A stretch of 64,000 nucleotides of DNA from Clytia hemisphaerica (GCA_902728285.1 CACVBU010000558.1:188561-252560), one strand, 5' to 3'; positions 1 to 13,279 are shown, counted from the first letter of the stretch. Numbers and translations are program-made. The notes: a model not told the origin generated them from the sequence alone.

Positions 1-387
1 CGATCCAAAAATATATTTTTTGAGAAAGCAGACATAAATATTTGACAGGCCAAATTACAATGTCACCAAAATATTTGACACATTCTGAGACAAATATTCA
101 GAAATTCAGAAATAAAATATAAATTTGTCTTTTATTTCTCACGAAAACGTTTGTGGTCTCCCCATGGTCTTCATTGGTCGTAGGACAAGTTAAAGGCAAC
201 AAAATTTGAAAACAAAAAATGGTTGAATCCCGGTGAGTTCATTTTTGCATACGCATGAGCGTTATCTTGTGAAGTTATGGCAAATTTTAGTCAAAATTCA
301 ACAAAATCCTGTCAGGCTTAATAAGTATTTGTTATAATTGACTTTCTTCCGTGAAAGATCCGTTCTCATCACGGTTGGATAAAACAT

Positions 388-662
388 CCGGGGAGGGGGC
401 ACCCTACGTGCGACTCAAAATTAGGCCTTTGAAATTATACCCTTACAGTGCAGAGAAAATTTTACAAAATGTTATCAAATTTGAGCGAAAAATCGACCCT
501 TACGGTGCATTTTCTTGAAAACTTTTGACCATTTTCAAGCAAAGTATGGTCAGGTTTTCGGAATTTTACACCCTTACAGTGCACTTTGAGAAGCTTGGAA
601 AATACACACTTAAGGGCCGCATGTATGGTAGGTCATTTACGTTGAGTGACCCCCCCCCCCGG
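388..662. mobile_element. hAT-like MITE, CTTACAGTGCA family
   Basis: A short non-coding element with a G-rich left end (CCGGGGAGGGGGCACC) and a C-rich right end. Inside are repeated copies of CCCTTACAGTGCA and a TTAAGGGCCGCA segment. Direct repeats TGGATAAAAC lie at 376-385 and 663-672; the left copy is separated from the G-run by two bases, so the exact duplication is uncertain. Related copies occur at 3231, 17357, 34131 and 54155. Confidence 0.6.
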
Positions 663-1279
663 TGGATAAAACGCCCTCATTGGGTAACTGAAACAGGGAT
701 GTTACTCCTCGGAGTTGATGTATTCTCGTTAAGCAAGCTCTAAACTATGAAAAAACAACAAGTCTAAATTATGAGAAAAAGCTTCCTTATCTACAGTAAA
801 TTGTTTGATAATTCCATCAAAATTCTCGAATTATGACTCTAAAGCTATTGCAGAACAGTGGTTTTAACGAGTTTGAGAAGATTTCACTTTGGTGTTTTTT
901 GACGTTTGAAAAAATTATGTCATCAGGTTTAAGTAAGACATATCTTGTTAAAAAGTCTTTGGATAACCACTTTTTTATAATTTTTGATTGCTCTAAAGTT
1001 TGAGGTTGAGTCACTTTGAAGTTGATGACATGAAGGTGTAAAGAAGATATTATTCATATGGTTCACTTTTGATTTGCTTTTATTGCCAAATTTCAAGAGT
1101 TAGCTGAGAATTTAGATTTAGATTTTATACCACGTCTACTTTTTGGAAAAAGGATTCTACCCATGAGAATTAGTTGCCCTGTCTTAATGTCCTGTTTTTT
1201 TTTCTCAGTCGGGATAGGAAAATATCATAATCCAAATAGGGATTTTATTGCTTTCAGTTCAAAAATGTGGGATATTTTA

Positions 1280-2030
1280 CAGTGGCGGCCTGGCAGGGGG
1301 TGCAGAGTGTGCAGTGCACCACCCAGAAAGACCTGAGAGGGGCGCCAAAAAAGCTTTTCAAGGGGGCGCCTAAAATTTTTTTGATGTTTGGTTGGGCGAT
1401 TTTGCGCCCTTTGACACATTTTTAGCGCCTTCTATAAGTACAATGAGTACAATGTAATTTTTTTTTCGCATGCGGCGCTTCGTTTTATTTTACGAATTTA
1501 CCAAAACTACTATCAACATTGAATTGCGAAAAGTCAAAGCAAAAGAAGTGTTGTGTATCCACCAGGGGTTAAAGAGTATGCTCACCCCCAAAATGAGAGA
1601 TTGATCGAAACTGCACGCTGTGGTATTTGTGCTCTTATGCGGACTAACTTTCTCCTTTTTAGAATACCTTATAAGCTGTTTGACCTTTCTTACACCAAAT
1701 TTTTTTGTCTGCGGCGCCAGAATTACAAAGAACCCTTATTCTTACCAACTTTTGAATTTTTGGGGCCTCTTTCAACCATTGATCTTTAATGGAGAGTACA
1801 ATAAGACCAGGAAATAACAACGAAATAGATATCAAATTATCATTACCACCACCTTCGTATAAATAAAACTTTGTTAACTCAGAGATTCCGGGCGTTACTT
1901 TCAACCAGTCACTGCTCTTACCAGTTTAATAGTTTCACTTAACGGTATAGGGCGCGTATAAGGACAAAAATACCAGGGGCGCCAATTTCATAGTTTGCAC
2001 CACCAAGAAAATTAAGCCAGGCCGCTACTG
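1280..2030. mobile_element. Non-autonomous hAT-like element, 751 bp
   Basis: The ends are inverted repeats: CAGTGGCGGCCTGGC on the left and its near-complement GCCAGGCCGCTACTG on the right. A perfect 8-bp target duplication ATATTTTA flanks the element (1272-1279 and 2031-2038). The CAGTGGCGG terminus and 8-bp duplication are typical of the hAT superfamily. No transposase reading frame is visible, so it needs an enzyme from elsewhere. Short ORFs inside it look like chance. Confidence 0.8.
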
Positions 2031-2094
2031 ATATTTTAGATGGATACTTTTTCCTGTTTCACTTTCAACGAGGTTGATTAATAGGATTTCTCAA

Positions 2095-2196
2095 CCCAGC
2101 TGGCACACAACGTTGTTTCAACGTTTATCAAACGTTCACAATGTCCATTTAACGTTTGATGAACGTTGAAACAACGTTGCCTTAGCGACCAGTTAG
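2095..2196. mobile_element. Palindromic AACGTT MITE, copy 1
   Basis: About 100 bp of near-palindrome beginning CCCAGCTGGCACACAACGTT, with several AACGTT hexamers spaced through both arms. Three other copies are at 6665, 13813 and 34782. The hexamer is itself palindromic, so each arm is rich in small inverted repeats. Superfamily unknown. Confidence 0.7.
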
Positions 2197-2221
2197 ATTA
2201 TGCGGGTGTTTGAAATAAATA

Positions 2222-2460
2222 GTTGTTCTGAAAACTTGTATTCGTCTTACCAACCCCTTTCTCAAAGCCCTGTTGGGATTTTTTCCCACGGCAGGGAAAA
2301 GAATTTCTATTGAAATCCCAATTGGGATAAACGTTCTCTTGTTCCAAGGTCAAAAAAGCCAGTGGGCTGGTTTTGGAATGAAATTGTTGGTACATTGAAT
2401 TTCGAATAGGGACGAAATCAATTTCAATTAACCGGGGTGTTTTCTAGGGTATAACATCCC
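2222..2460. repeat. Fragment of the CCCAGTGGGG repeat family
   Basis: This stretch shares phrases such as CCAGTGGG, AATTTCGAATRGGGA and TTGTTCCAAGG with better-bounded copies at 20384-20605 and 49078-49763. The ends are not clear here. No coding potential seen. Confidence 0.5.
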
Positions 2461-2825
2461 TAAAATGTTATATAAATGTTCAAAGTAGGGGTCTTATTTA
2501 GGCACGGCGAACGGTGAATTTTGCCGGTCTAAGGCACAAAAAAATTACAATTCGCCGTTCGAAAAGTTTAGTTCGCCGCCTCAAGTAAATATTTACGCTA
2601 AACAATACACTGTATTGCTAAGAATTCGTCGGCCTAGAATCTAGAAATCGCCAGAGTTAATTTTTCATTCGCCAGCCTACAGAAAACAAAGCAAAGTCCC
2701 TGTAGGGTATAGGCATAGTGTAAATATATTTAGCTCTAAGCAAACTCTAGCAAACCCAAATAACATTGTTTGTATTGTTTCACGTTTATAAAACCTCTCA
2801 TCGTGTTTTAACCGAAATCAACTGC

Positions 2826-3059
2826 TACACGTTTTTTATAAGCACAAATTATATAAGAAAATAAGGCTTCGATGGATCAAATGTTAAGAAGAAGTTCAGA
2901 ACATTTTAAGGCTTTGCAGACTCTAAAACACCCAATTTCTTAGGAAAATGGACAAAAAAAGGGTGAAAATAAGAACATTTTTAGGCTTAAATCTCAAAAA
3001 GTTAAGAACATCCAAAGGCTTCAAAAATGTTGCTGGATGCTCTCATAAAAAAACGTGTA
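2826..3059. mobile_element. TACAC-ended MITE, copy 1
   Basis: Inverted ends TACACGTTTTTTATAAG and its complement, with TA at both outer edges as the likely 2-bp target duplication. The interior carries ATAAGGCTTCGATGG and GTTAAGAACATCC segments that recur in the other copies. No ORF. This is one of at least ten copies in the window. Confidence 0.7.
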
Positions 3060-3230
3060 TTGAAAAATTGCAACAAAATAAATGTTACACAGTTTTTCCA
3101 GATAGTAAAAACTAAAATACAATCCTGGAAATCCTCTTATTCCAAACTGTCTCGTTTCAAAGTATTTATTTTTATGGTCGGCAAAATTTTCCGTCAAAAG
3201 GCATTAAAACACATCAAGTTGTTGACTTCA

Positions 3231-3607
3231 CCCGGGGGGGGCACTCGATCTGAAAACGACCATACGTTCGGCCCAAAATTTGGCTTCTAAAATCGGACCC
3301 TTACAGTGCAGTGAATTTCCATGAAAAATCATACCCTTACAGTGCAGTTTTTAAAAATTTCTCGCCCGTAAGGGCGAAAATTTTTGCAATTTTCCAAGAA
3401 AATGTGGAATTTTTCCTCCAAAATTGACCAATTTTGTGCCAATTTTACCAAAAAATTGGCCTTTTATCACAATTTCCTACCCTTACAGTGCAGTTCAGTG
3501 CAGTTTTGTAATTTCCTACCCTTACAGTGCACTAGCTGAACTATGAAAAACCTACCCTTAAGGGCCGAACGTCTGGTAGGTCATTTACCTTGAGTGCCCC
3601 CCCCGGG
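3231..3607. mobile_element. hAT-like MITE with poly-G termini
   Basis: Element of 377 bp with inverted ends CCCGGGGGGGGCACTC and a perfect 8-bp target duplication TGACTTCA (3223-3230 and 3608-3615). Internal repeats of CCCTTACAGTGCA tie it to the family seen at 388. The 8-bp duplication supports mobilisation by a hAT-type transposase. It has no reading frame. Confidence 0.85.
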
Positions 3608-3615
3608 TGACTTCA

Positions 3616-6600
3616 CCCTAGCTTATGTACTTAATAACAGAGTCTGACTAACAATGATGCCATTTTTATATAAAGTGGCATTCGATAGACAGTTTTTTGT
3701 GAAAACAAGGAATGTTGTTTAGTTTCATGGGAAAGTATTTTTGGTGTAATGGTATGTATGCACAGAGTTTTTAAAAGATGTTTTACCATTTTTTTAAGGC
3801 TTCAAATTTCTTTGGATTTTACAAACTCGGAAAATCTGTTATTAATTTCAAAGATTCTGTGAGTCTAACACAAGACTCAGATGATGTTATATCTGTATAT
3901 GATGTTTACCAGGGACAAGCTGGAGTTTTTACAAGCTCTTTTTTGATTTGGTTGGTCGTTAACCAGTAATAAAACAATTTTGTTACTTTTTCTAAAGAAC
4001 GTGTCATTTTTATTACTTCAAATGAGCAATTAGTAAAGTATCTTAAAAACTCCATCTCATCTGGTTTACCAGGACTTCCATAAAAAATTTTCAGAGACAT
4101 TTTACTCAGTGGTAAAACTTTTCTGATTTGCTTTTGACTTTCCATTACGTGATTTTTTTTCGTTTGATTTGAATACCTCAAGGTCAATATAACGTCATTA
4201 AATGAGTCTTTCAGAGTTTTGAAGTTGTTTTGAATAGTAACATAGTAGGCCATATATAACTTTTTCTTAAGCATGGTTAATAATAAGTCACTGTTTCTTT
4301 GCTGCATATTTGCCAACTTTAAATTGAATTAATGGCGAGACAATTCAATGCAATGCTTATGTATCAAATGCATGTCGTCTACTCGATGGAAAGTCTAGTT
4401 TTCAATAATGAGTTGGTTTTTATTCGACCACAATAGAGTCTAACCTGTTTAACCTGAATCTCTATAAATCAAAAGTCTCCTTAACTCGAGTAAGTTACCT
4501 GCATTATCTCTTCGGTAAAGAAACCACTACAAACAACTTTCACAATTCAAAATTTCTTTACCTTGCCATGATAATAAATTTGCGTTTCTCTTGCACTTTT
4601 GACTTATGTAAACTCTGATTTCTTTTAAGTGAACTTTAGAAGGCCACACCTACCTTAGGCTTTGCCTTAGCTTAGAGAAACCTGGCTACTCGTTTGGTAG
4701 AGAAAGAGGAAAATAGAAGGAAACAACAAATAGCGAAAATGAAAGATTTTTGAAAATCTTTTATAAAAAACGATAGGCAAGTCAGTTTCCATCTTGCAAA
4801 AGAAGGTCAAAAACATGTTTCTTTCTCAGATAGCACAAGGTCAAATCAAAGTGAATTTTAAACGTTCTAAAACGTCAATAACGTCGAACTAAATGCTCTG
4901 TTTCGCCTTCGTCCGGAAATGAACAAACTTATTATTGAAAGTTATTGAAACATCCCCTTCTCAAATAGCGGACCAAAACTCAATGGGGATTTATATTTAC
5001 ATGTTTTCTTACGGCTGGGGGTTTGAACTCGTTTGTTTTCAAGCTAGAAAATTCAGTGGGATGGAAAGATTAGCACACTAATTTGCAGCGAGGATTGGTT
5101 TATCTGATTATTTATAGCTTGGATGATAAAAGAATATAAAAGAGTATAATTTTCCACTGTGGACGATATTTTGACAAATTTTTCCAATGGGAAGGTGTCC
5201 CAGTGGGTCTGTGGAAGGTGGTATATGGAACTTTCCACGTCCACTATCATTTTCCAAGCATAAGTCCTCAACCTCTAAATTACTGTGTCCTGTGAGAAGC
5301 AAATCATTTCGTAAAATCATATTTTGCACTAAGATGACTAATCTATGATGTTTTATTTTGATTTTTATAGAAAGAAGTAACCACAAATGCTAGTAAGTGG
5401 TATTTTCTAATTCAATGTATGAAAAATGCGTGGGCGACATGCTAAGCCTTAATGTCTCAGTCTGCCACTAACACATATGGACAGGAAATTAGGGTGGAAA
5501 AGGTCACTCATTTATAGAATTTCTGAAGAGTTGAATAACATTTTTTTAAGATATTCTTTTTTAGGACTTGAGGGATTATTTAATATCGAATTACTTCGAA
5601 TAAACGCCCTGTTGTGTTTATTATTACTTTTGGATCTTTAATAATTTAATAATTTTAAATCAGGTCATGTGAATTGGAACCTTAGTTTGCCTTTTCAATA
5701 TTGTTTCTGTACAAATATGAAAATTTAGGGATGTAGAAATGGGTCAAAACCATTCCGAGTACTAAAAGAATACAACTAAGTTTTTATCCATATTATACTT
5801 CTTACTGCTTCCTGTTTATGATAAACATCCAAGAAGTGAGGCATTTATTCGAAAGGGGTGTTTATGTGAGGGAGCAAAAATGGAAAATTTTTCCATGAAG
5901 GAGAGAAGCGTTTATTCGACGTGATACGAAAAACATCGAGGGTGGGGTTTTCATCGATTTTTACTTGACTATTTTTGTCTTTAATAATCTTCAGCTGAAT
6001 CATTAACTGTGGATGGGTGTACATTTCGATTATAATTTTGGAGAATTTTTAATCCCAAAGTTGGCCTCTCAAAATCAATATAGACGGATTTGGGACAATA
6101 TTGAACCTTGGTTAACACTTTAAACACACTTTATCATGTCACTATTAAGAAATTAAGCAAACATTCCACTGTTTCCTTCTAAGTGTCATTAGCTGTCATG
6201 TGATGATTGTTTCAGTCGGTACAGAATCTTTTATTTTGTTTTAGAAGGTTTACCAAATAGATAAAAAAATTATGTTTTGTGTTTTGTGTTTCGCTTTCGT
6301 TTCGGGCATTAAATTTAATGAGAAGGGAAAGGGAATTTCCGGCATAAATGAGCTACTGTAACTTTGGTAAAGGGTCAATCTAATAAGCAACAATACTTTC
6401 TTTTCGGCTTTCAAACCAGCTGAAACACTATCGAATTTTTCGAATCATATGCTCAAATTTTACATAACAGACTGAAAAAGCTTCTTTCCGAGTAGAAGAG
6501 TAACTTAGAAGAACTACCCATTGAAAGTTAAATTTTATCTCAGTATGTGTAAATTCGAATATCCATCTAATTGCTTTAAAATAAACTTTAAAAAATTTTT

Positions 6601-6664
6601 GGATACGAAAAGGGCAATGAAACTCGTCGTCGGAGGTTAAAAAATGGCTAGCACGCTATCATAT
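3616..6664. other. No gene recognised
   Basis: I see no supported gene here. A 136-codon open frame on the minus strand (4316-3906) is lysine-rich, lacks recognisable domains and is flanked by AT-rich sequence; it could be an exon or a decayed fragment but I cannot say. A fragment of the CCCAGTGGGG repeat lies near 5148-5230. The rest is AT-rich unique-looking DNA. Confidence 0.5.
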
Positions 6665-6762
6665 GCCAGCTGGCACACAACGTTGTTTCAACGTTCATTT
6701 AACGTTATATTGACGTTGTGAACGTTAAATAAACGTTGAAACAACGTTGTATGTCAGTTGGG
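6665..6762. mobile_element. Palindromic AACGTT MITE, copy 2
   Basis: Begins CCAGCTGGCACACAACG and ends with a near-complement CAACGTTGTATGTCAG. Both arms carry spaced AACGTT hexamers. Same family as 2095, 13813 and 34782. Confidence 0.75.
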
Positions 6763-7287
6763 ATACTAAAGGGGGATTAAAAGTTGTTCCAGTTATGAAA
6801 TTTCGAGTATGGAGATTGGCTTATCAGGGTTTGCTTCCTGAAAGGGGACACTTGTTCGAGTAAGGAAACATCTGGAGTTGTCGAGATTCCTACGGTACTC
6901 TAATCTGAAATCAATGAAATATCTGGCTAACTCACACAAAAACACACGTGTTGAATTTAGATATTTCCTCCTCTATCTGTGCTTCAGTGGTTTGTTGTTG
7001 AGATGCAATGCAAGATATATATGATACATACATGTTTTGGTCAAAGTACACAGATAAGATATGATTATTGAATTAGATGTAATGAATAATAACAACTTGT
7101 TTTTAAACTTACAGTTTGGTATTATTGCATGGTTTAAAGATACCTTATTCATTAGTATAGTTAAAGCTTTCTAAAAGTAATGATTTAGGATAGGTAATTT
7201 TCAGGAGTATTGGATATTATTTTGTCAATGGGTATGGTTTCACTGAATCAGAGACATGCAGTAAAGTTGCAAAGTTGCAGTTATCCC

Positions 7288-7510
7288 TTAAAGGTTTTGT
7301 TTTTAAATAAGAGTGATATCGTTTGCTTACTCATCAATTTTAATTTACAAGCTTTTTCACATTGGATTGACACGGATGTGGAGCAAGATTGGTCAGAAAG
7401 AGGAAAAGAAAAAACATTTGTTTATATCAGCATAATATAACAATAGGCAGACACTGTCCACTGTCCTAATATGAAACATGTGTCTGATATGAAACGGGAA
7501 CATTTATGTA
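7288..7510 (+). repeat. Interspersed repeat R1, copy 1
   Basis: This about 220-bp stretch is nearly identical to 24178-24380 (+) and similar to 44776-44585 (-) and 35866-35690 (-). Shared landmarks are AGTGATATCGTTTGCTTAC, CATTGGATTGACACGGATG and ACAATAGGCAGACACTG. It is spaced through the window without an obvious terminal repeat. See the finding on its possible coding origin. Confidence 0.7.
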
Positions 7511-8080
7511 AAAAATAAAACCTTTAAGCTCAAACATATTTCTTGGAAAGAACTTTTTTTTTTAATCTTAATGATTTTTTATGATTTTACAGGCTTTAGG
7601 TACATTTTCTAAAAATACTTTTGACGCAAGTTCCCATAAGGAAGCAATGGTTAAATAAACAAAGCACCAGCGCCCACAACCAAGGGTTTCTAATATGAAC
7701 CCTCACACCTTTCACTTTTCCGTTCAACTCATAAATAGCCAAGCTGGGAACCCGTGAAAACAATCGAAAGGCTGGGTGAAAGTCCTTGATTACTTGGCTA
7801 ATCATCGTGAAATATCGAGTCTAAAAAATAATTGGTAAAGTTTGTAAAAGCGTCTTGTCTTCTTTGATATCTTGAATCAACATTGATGACAAAAGGACAT
7901 GACGTTATTGGTAAACTATTTGATGAAAACAAATGAGTTATTGTCTTTTCAATGACTCGGACCTCCTTACTTTAAAATACCTATTTTAGTTTTGGTTCTT
8001 TAATTTCTATATCTTTGGCACTATATGTAGCCCCCTAGGTATGTGTTTGTATTAAGTTTGACTTCCTGTTTATCTTATTA

Positions 8081-8334
8081 CACTTTTTTTATAAGAACAT
8101 ACTATATAAGAACATAAGGCTTCGATGGCCAAAATGTTGAGAACCAATTAAAAACATTTTAAGGCTTTATGGACTCAAAAACACTCTTCTCACATTTCTT
8201 AGGAAAATGGATATAAATCGTCAAAAATTGATTAAAATAAGAGCATGTTAAGAACATTTTTAGGCTCGAAACCCAAAAAGTTAAGAACATCCGAAGGCTT
8301 CAAAAATTTTGGATGTTCTCATAAAAAAAACGTG
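8081..8334. mobile_element. TACAC-ended MITE, copy 2
   Basis: Left end TACACTTTTTTTATAAGAAC and right end ATAAAAAAAACGTGT. The interior repeats ATAAGGCTTCGATGG and AAGTTAAGAACATCCGAAG as in copies at 2826 and 10081. Confidence 0.7.
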
Positions 8335-10080
8335 TTTTAATGTTAATCGTTTGAAAGTTTGAATTGAAATACTTAAATAGGCTATATACTTTCAAATTTG
8401 CTTTCGACAGCTTTGGATATGTTAATTGCCTTGATCAAGGCAATTTTTCTCTTCGCTTCAGACCCGTCAAGGAAAAGAAATTCTACAGACCAAACCAAAA
8501 TTTACACATTTCGCCCGCCTATTGAATTAATTAACGGGTACGGCGGACGGGCGCGAATGCAAAAACGCGGAGTTACGAATGATTTCTCAGCACCCTATTT
8601 CCGTAGAGCTTTAAAATGGTATTTACATTTATAATGAGAGTGAATTTTATTAATTAGTCCATTTCAAACAAGCATTTAATAATATTAATTATGATAATGA
8701 GCTTTTTATTTTTCTGTATCCTCAGTTTATAGACATAGGATTAGCTTAATTAAGGATGTATCGCACGCATTTATACGGAAGTGTTTGAGTAGTTTAAAGA
8801 CTTAGATATAATTGACAAGAGAGAACTATTTATTGTATACCGAATCTTTCTTTTGAACATGGATATTCCTTTGCTAATTCTTTGTTTAAAAAGAAGATTT
8901 AGGAATTATGTTATGATTGGGTTTTGGATATGTGATTTTTCTAACTACTATTTGATATGGAACGGAAAATCGGAGGTGTTATATGAGTTTGTGGTTGAAA
9001 CGCTTAGTTTTGTTGTTTTTAATGATAGTTGGACATTGTGAAATTCTTTTGAAGATTTATTCGTGTCAGATTTTAGTCTTAGGCGCCCATGGCTACTAAC
9101 TTTGTCAACTGATATATGTGTACAACTACGGCCAGAATGGACCTTACTCGGGACTCTAGGAGTTAGGCCAAAGAGTACCGGCGGCACACTCGTGTATCCG
9201 CTTTTAATAACGTCCTGCTTCCTCGGGGCTTAGGAGAGTACATGGCTTGTTGTTTAGTCTGTAATATTCAAGTGCTTATGATTTTATAATGACCTCATAG
9301 GCCCCTTTGCCAGAGAATCTACCGTTTTTTATATTCCGGAACATTGATAATTTTCTGTTCCAAAGAATCGCGTGAAAGTTTTATGATTTTTTTAAACAGA
9401 TCGGTCTTTACATGCATGAAGTATGTCAAAATCAAATTAAGTGTTTTCTATTGTTTTTGTCAAGTCAACAGCCATGAGATGATGATGTTGTCAATCTAAG
9501 GCACCTAACTCATTTACTGTCAGAAACTATTGAATTGGCAATGATTGTGAACTTAAGATAGCTTCAGGTTTTCTGTTTGGGGCCTTCTTAATCATAGATA
9601 CTACATAACATCCCTGTCTCAGTGACCCCGGTGAAGTTTTTTTCGCCAAAATACACCCCTGTCTCGCAGCCCCGGTGGAACTTCTTTCCATCGTGTGGGG
9701 TTGAAATGTCTTTCAAAATCCTAAAAGGGATAGCATTTCTATTGTTCAAAGCTTAAAATAACCCAGTAGGGGCGGTTTTAGACTGCAATGTTTTCACTTG
9801 AATTCCAAATTGGGATGAAATCAATCGACCAAAGTCAATTTCCAAGTGGGGTGTATTGTAGGTTGTAGTGTATTTTCACACTGGTGATGAAATTTGGGTA
9901 AAGTTTTCAAGTAGAGTGGTGACAGAGGTGTCAATTCGGGACAAAAATGACGAGCAAATGAAAAACCTTTAGTAACCGTATATAACTTGCGTTTTATGCT
10001 TTAGGATACATCGTTTTTTTTCGGATATTTTTGGAGTGGGTTCGTTTGCCATCGGGCACTGATCCAGATATGACTAATTG
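8335..10080. other. No gene recognised; repeat fragments
   Basis: No supported gene. Around 9060-9250 base composition shifts to higher GC, which may mark an old insertion. A fragment of the CACCCCTGTCTCGCAG / CCCAGTGGGG family lies at about 9600-9860, with its CACCCCTGTCTCGCAGCC terminus visible near 9655. Open frames here are short and lack domains. Confidence 0.45.
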
Positions 10081-10313
10081 TATACAGAATATATAAGAAC
10101 GTAAGGCTTCGCTGGCCAAAATGTTAAGAACATTTTAAGGCTTTGTGGACTCAAAACTCCTCGATTTCTTAGGGAAATGGTCAAAGATATTCACAAAATG
10201 GTCACAAAATGGAGAAAATAAGAACATTTTTGGCTTAAAACTCAAAAAGTTAAGAACATCCGAAGGCTTCAAAAATTTTGTATGTTCTTATAAAAAAGGT
10301 GTACATAAGTAAT
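10081..10313. mobile_element. TACAC-ended MITE, copy 3
   Basis: Starts TATACAGAATATATAAGAAC and ends TTCTTATAAAAAAGGTGTA. The same internal segments (GTAAGGCTTCGCTGG, AAGTTAAGAACATCCGAAG) occur in the other copies. The left terminus has decayed from the family consensus. Confidence 0.65.
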
Positions 10314-10866
10314 AACGATAGTAACATAAGCTTTAAGTGACATGCTCCGAAAAATCATTCAAAAGCTTTTAGGCAGCTGATTAGGCAGTTGTTTCTACAA
10401 AGGGCCGCTGAATTGCTAAACGATGTTATCAAGCACTAGTGTTATATTTGAGTATATTCCTGGAGGTACATGATGTATTTTCGCTCGTGAGTTGGTTAGG
10501 CACCAATTTTTATATAAACACATTAATTTCTGACTAATTTTCTACACACGAATGACAAAAACACAGTAAAAAAGTAAAACACATTAAAATACCATTTCCC
10601 GAGAGAAATGAATTAACATCTTTCTATCAATTTAGTAATTTATTAAATCAAAGCTAGACTGACTGTTTTTTCTTACGCAAGCAAGGAAAGGTACTATTTT
10701 ACTGAGAAAATAGAACGGTTAGTACATAAGATTTGACAGCGATAATGTTGGGTTTACTACACTATACAATGACGAATTTATATTGTAGGAAAATTTTACG
10801 TGCTTTTCCTGACTTTTAATTTCTGTAAAATTGCACAATTAAAATAAATCGTTGCTGATTTACTGA

Positions 10867-11121
10867 TCAAGAATATTTTGAATAAAGGGTTTTTGTATTT
10901 AATGAAGAGTTAGAGGACGGTTCCAGAATAATTATCTTGGTCCCTGGAGGAATGCAGTAATGTAGTAGTTTTTCAGTGAGTGTATTTATTTTGGGGTGTC
11001 GATGACGTTTATGTACCTTTACCACTTGGAGCCGCTTATCACCGGTTACGCTTTCTACAATCATTGTCGTAATATTTGAGAAAGAAAGGAAATTCCTACG
11101 ATATCTTATAACCACAAACAA
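10867..11121 (-). pseudogene. Possible decayed DDE transposase fragment
   Basis: An 84-codon minus-strand open frame has a segment with spaced TL, LL and PPGTKIII, which recalls the region before the second catalytic Asp in IS1595/Merlin-type transposases. The expected Asp is not there and no flanking domain parts were found. The resemblance is weak and from memory only; it may be chance. Confidence 0.2.
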
Positions 11122-12490
11122 TTTGGAAGTGCTCTAAATTAGGTTGGAAGGGTAGACTTTTAACTCTGAGTTAGGACTTTAGGATCTCAAGATCAAAAAG
11201 TTCAAGAATGGTCCAATAGGGCTCAGAATAGTCTATAAACCCCTCCCTAATTGAAATAATCGAATGAATTTATTAATTAGCCCAAAATCGACTTTCTCGC
11301 CCGAACTCCAAATTTCGAAAAACTAGGAAATAAGCTAAATTCTCAATAGATTTTGACCATGATTGGGTGTATCATTTTCAAATTTCCATTCTTTATCTTT
11401 TAATTTAGAAGGGTCGGCCAACAAGTCATATAAAGTGATATTTTTATCAGAATAAGTCAATCTATAAATCTTTCTGATAGTCAAAAAATATCAAGGGGCA
11501 AAGATTGAAAAAAGTTGATTACATTTTGGTTTTGAGTGAACAAGGTCAATGGCTTATTTTTTGATTAAATATTTTTCTCACTTTTTATACAATATCAAGA
11601 CTTAAATTTAGAAAGTTGTACGTCTGAAGTCTTACGTGGGTAGTCGTGCTCTTGATTTTTGCTTTGAAATGAAGATCATAATCATGTAAACGAGGTTTAT
11701 TTAGAAAAATAATTGTCGGGATATGTGCGGACACTGAATTTTTCATCTTTTGAAAGTCTCTGTAAACACCAAATTTGCAAGCCCATGAGGATTTTTACCC
11801 CAGTGATTTCTATCTACGGGGTACCTTGAAAAACACGGGAGTGGTTTTGAAATTTTGCGAAAATCCCGAAGGGAATTTGTTATGTTATAGGCTGAAATTC
11901 AAGGTCAATGAAATTCACACCAGACCTATAAAGGGGAATTTGAGAAAAAAGGGCCGATTGTTTGGCTGTAAAAAAATATGGGTTAAAAAGTTTGTTAACT
12001 GAGGAACATTTTTAGATGACGCGAATTCCGTAAACAATTGTAAACGTTATTCTTTCAAAAAGTGACGAATTGGAGGGTCTCAAAAGAAAATTGTTATTTT
12101 TATAATCCACATAATGTTGATCCTACTAAATTGTGTGCGGCGCGTCAAAATAAAGCCGTAAAATAACTTAACGTTCAAGTGTAAAGAAAAAAAGACCCCT
12201 CAGTAGTTTATTTCTTATTAAAGCGATTCGGAGAGATTTGGTCTTGATCTTTATAAACTCTGAAATCTCTATCAGGGATTTCTTTTAGACTGTTTAAGTG
12301 GTTTTTTGATGAGCATAACGGATTCTCTTTGGATTAATTTACAGGTTGACTTGAAACATATTTTGTCTTGACCTGAAATCAGATTGATTCGGAAAAAAGC
12401 TGTTTCAAAATCCTCATTTTTGATCTGGAAAAGTATTGAACTAAAATGATAGATTTCTAATCGGTAGCATATTCAGTCTCGTAAGGAATC
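11122..12490. other. No gene recognised
   Basis: AT-rich sequence with short chance open frames on both strands. No repeats with clear ends, no RNA gene and no splice-bounded exon were seen. Confidence 0.45.
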
Positions 12491-12700
12491 ATTTTTTTTA
12501 TATTTGAAGGGGGGTTGAAAATTTAGTAACACCAACCAGTTTGACCCGAGGGAGAAAATTTGAAAAACATTTGAAAAACACCAAAAAGTAATGAATGGCT
12601 GAAAATTTAGGCGAAAACATTTCACAAACCATTTTAGAAAATATTATTGGGGGTGCTAAACCCCCTTGCCCCCCGGTTGCTACAGGACTGACTTCAATAT
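12491..12700. repeat. Fragment of a hAT-like repeat end
   Basis: The stretch near 12645-12690 has GGGGGTGCTAAACCCCC followed by CCCCCCGGTTGCTACAGG, resembling the GC-rich terminus of a non-autonomous DNA transposon. Only one end is convincing, so the limits are approximate. Confidence 0.35.
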
Positions 12701-13279
12701 ACTCGAAACCTCTGTATGCAATTTTCAGCATTTTATTCTTTACATTAGTGACAATAGCATGGGTGACTTCTTTAATGGGAAATAGAGATGAAATTAGTAG
12801 TCCTCATGAATGTCGATAGAGCTAGTGATATATTTGATCAAAATGTCAAAAACATTTAATCGTGAGGTTTAGGGAAGTGCAATTGTAGAAATAAGACACA
12901 ATGATTCAACCGGGGGGGGGGGCTTACAATTACAAACCGCAAAGGTTAAAAAATTTATAACTCTTTTAGTTTCGGAATTTTGGGATTTCAAGACTATTTA
13001 ATAAAATTCCTTAGCACCCTACCAATATCTTAACGAAGGAATATTTAAAAGAAATCTGAAATTGAGTGATGATTGATTGATTTTTCGATTTCTACAGATG
13101 AAAAAACATTTAACACACCCTTCACTGTAATTTTTCATTGCTGACAGCTCAATGGTTTAAACACGAAACAGATTCACTCAAAAAGTAGAAAAATCAACCG
13201 CAATGAAAAATTTCAAGAATCTGGGCTAAAAACTCTTATGTTACAAAAACTGTAGGTTTCACATTCAGGGGGTCGGTCA

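Noticed and set aside
9060..9250. 5S rRNA or tRNA gene
   Set aside because: The stretch is GC-richer but lacks the internal control sequences and does not fold as either, as far as I can tell by eye.
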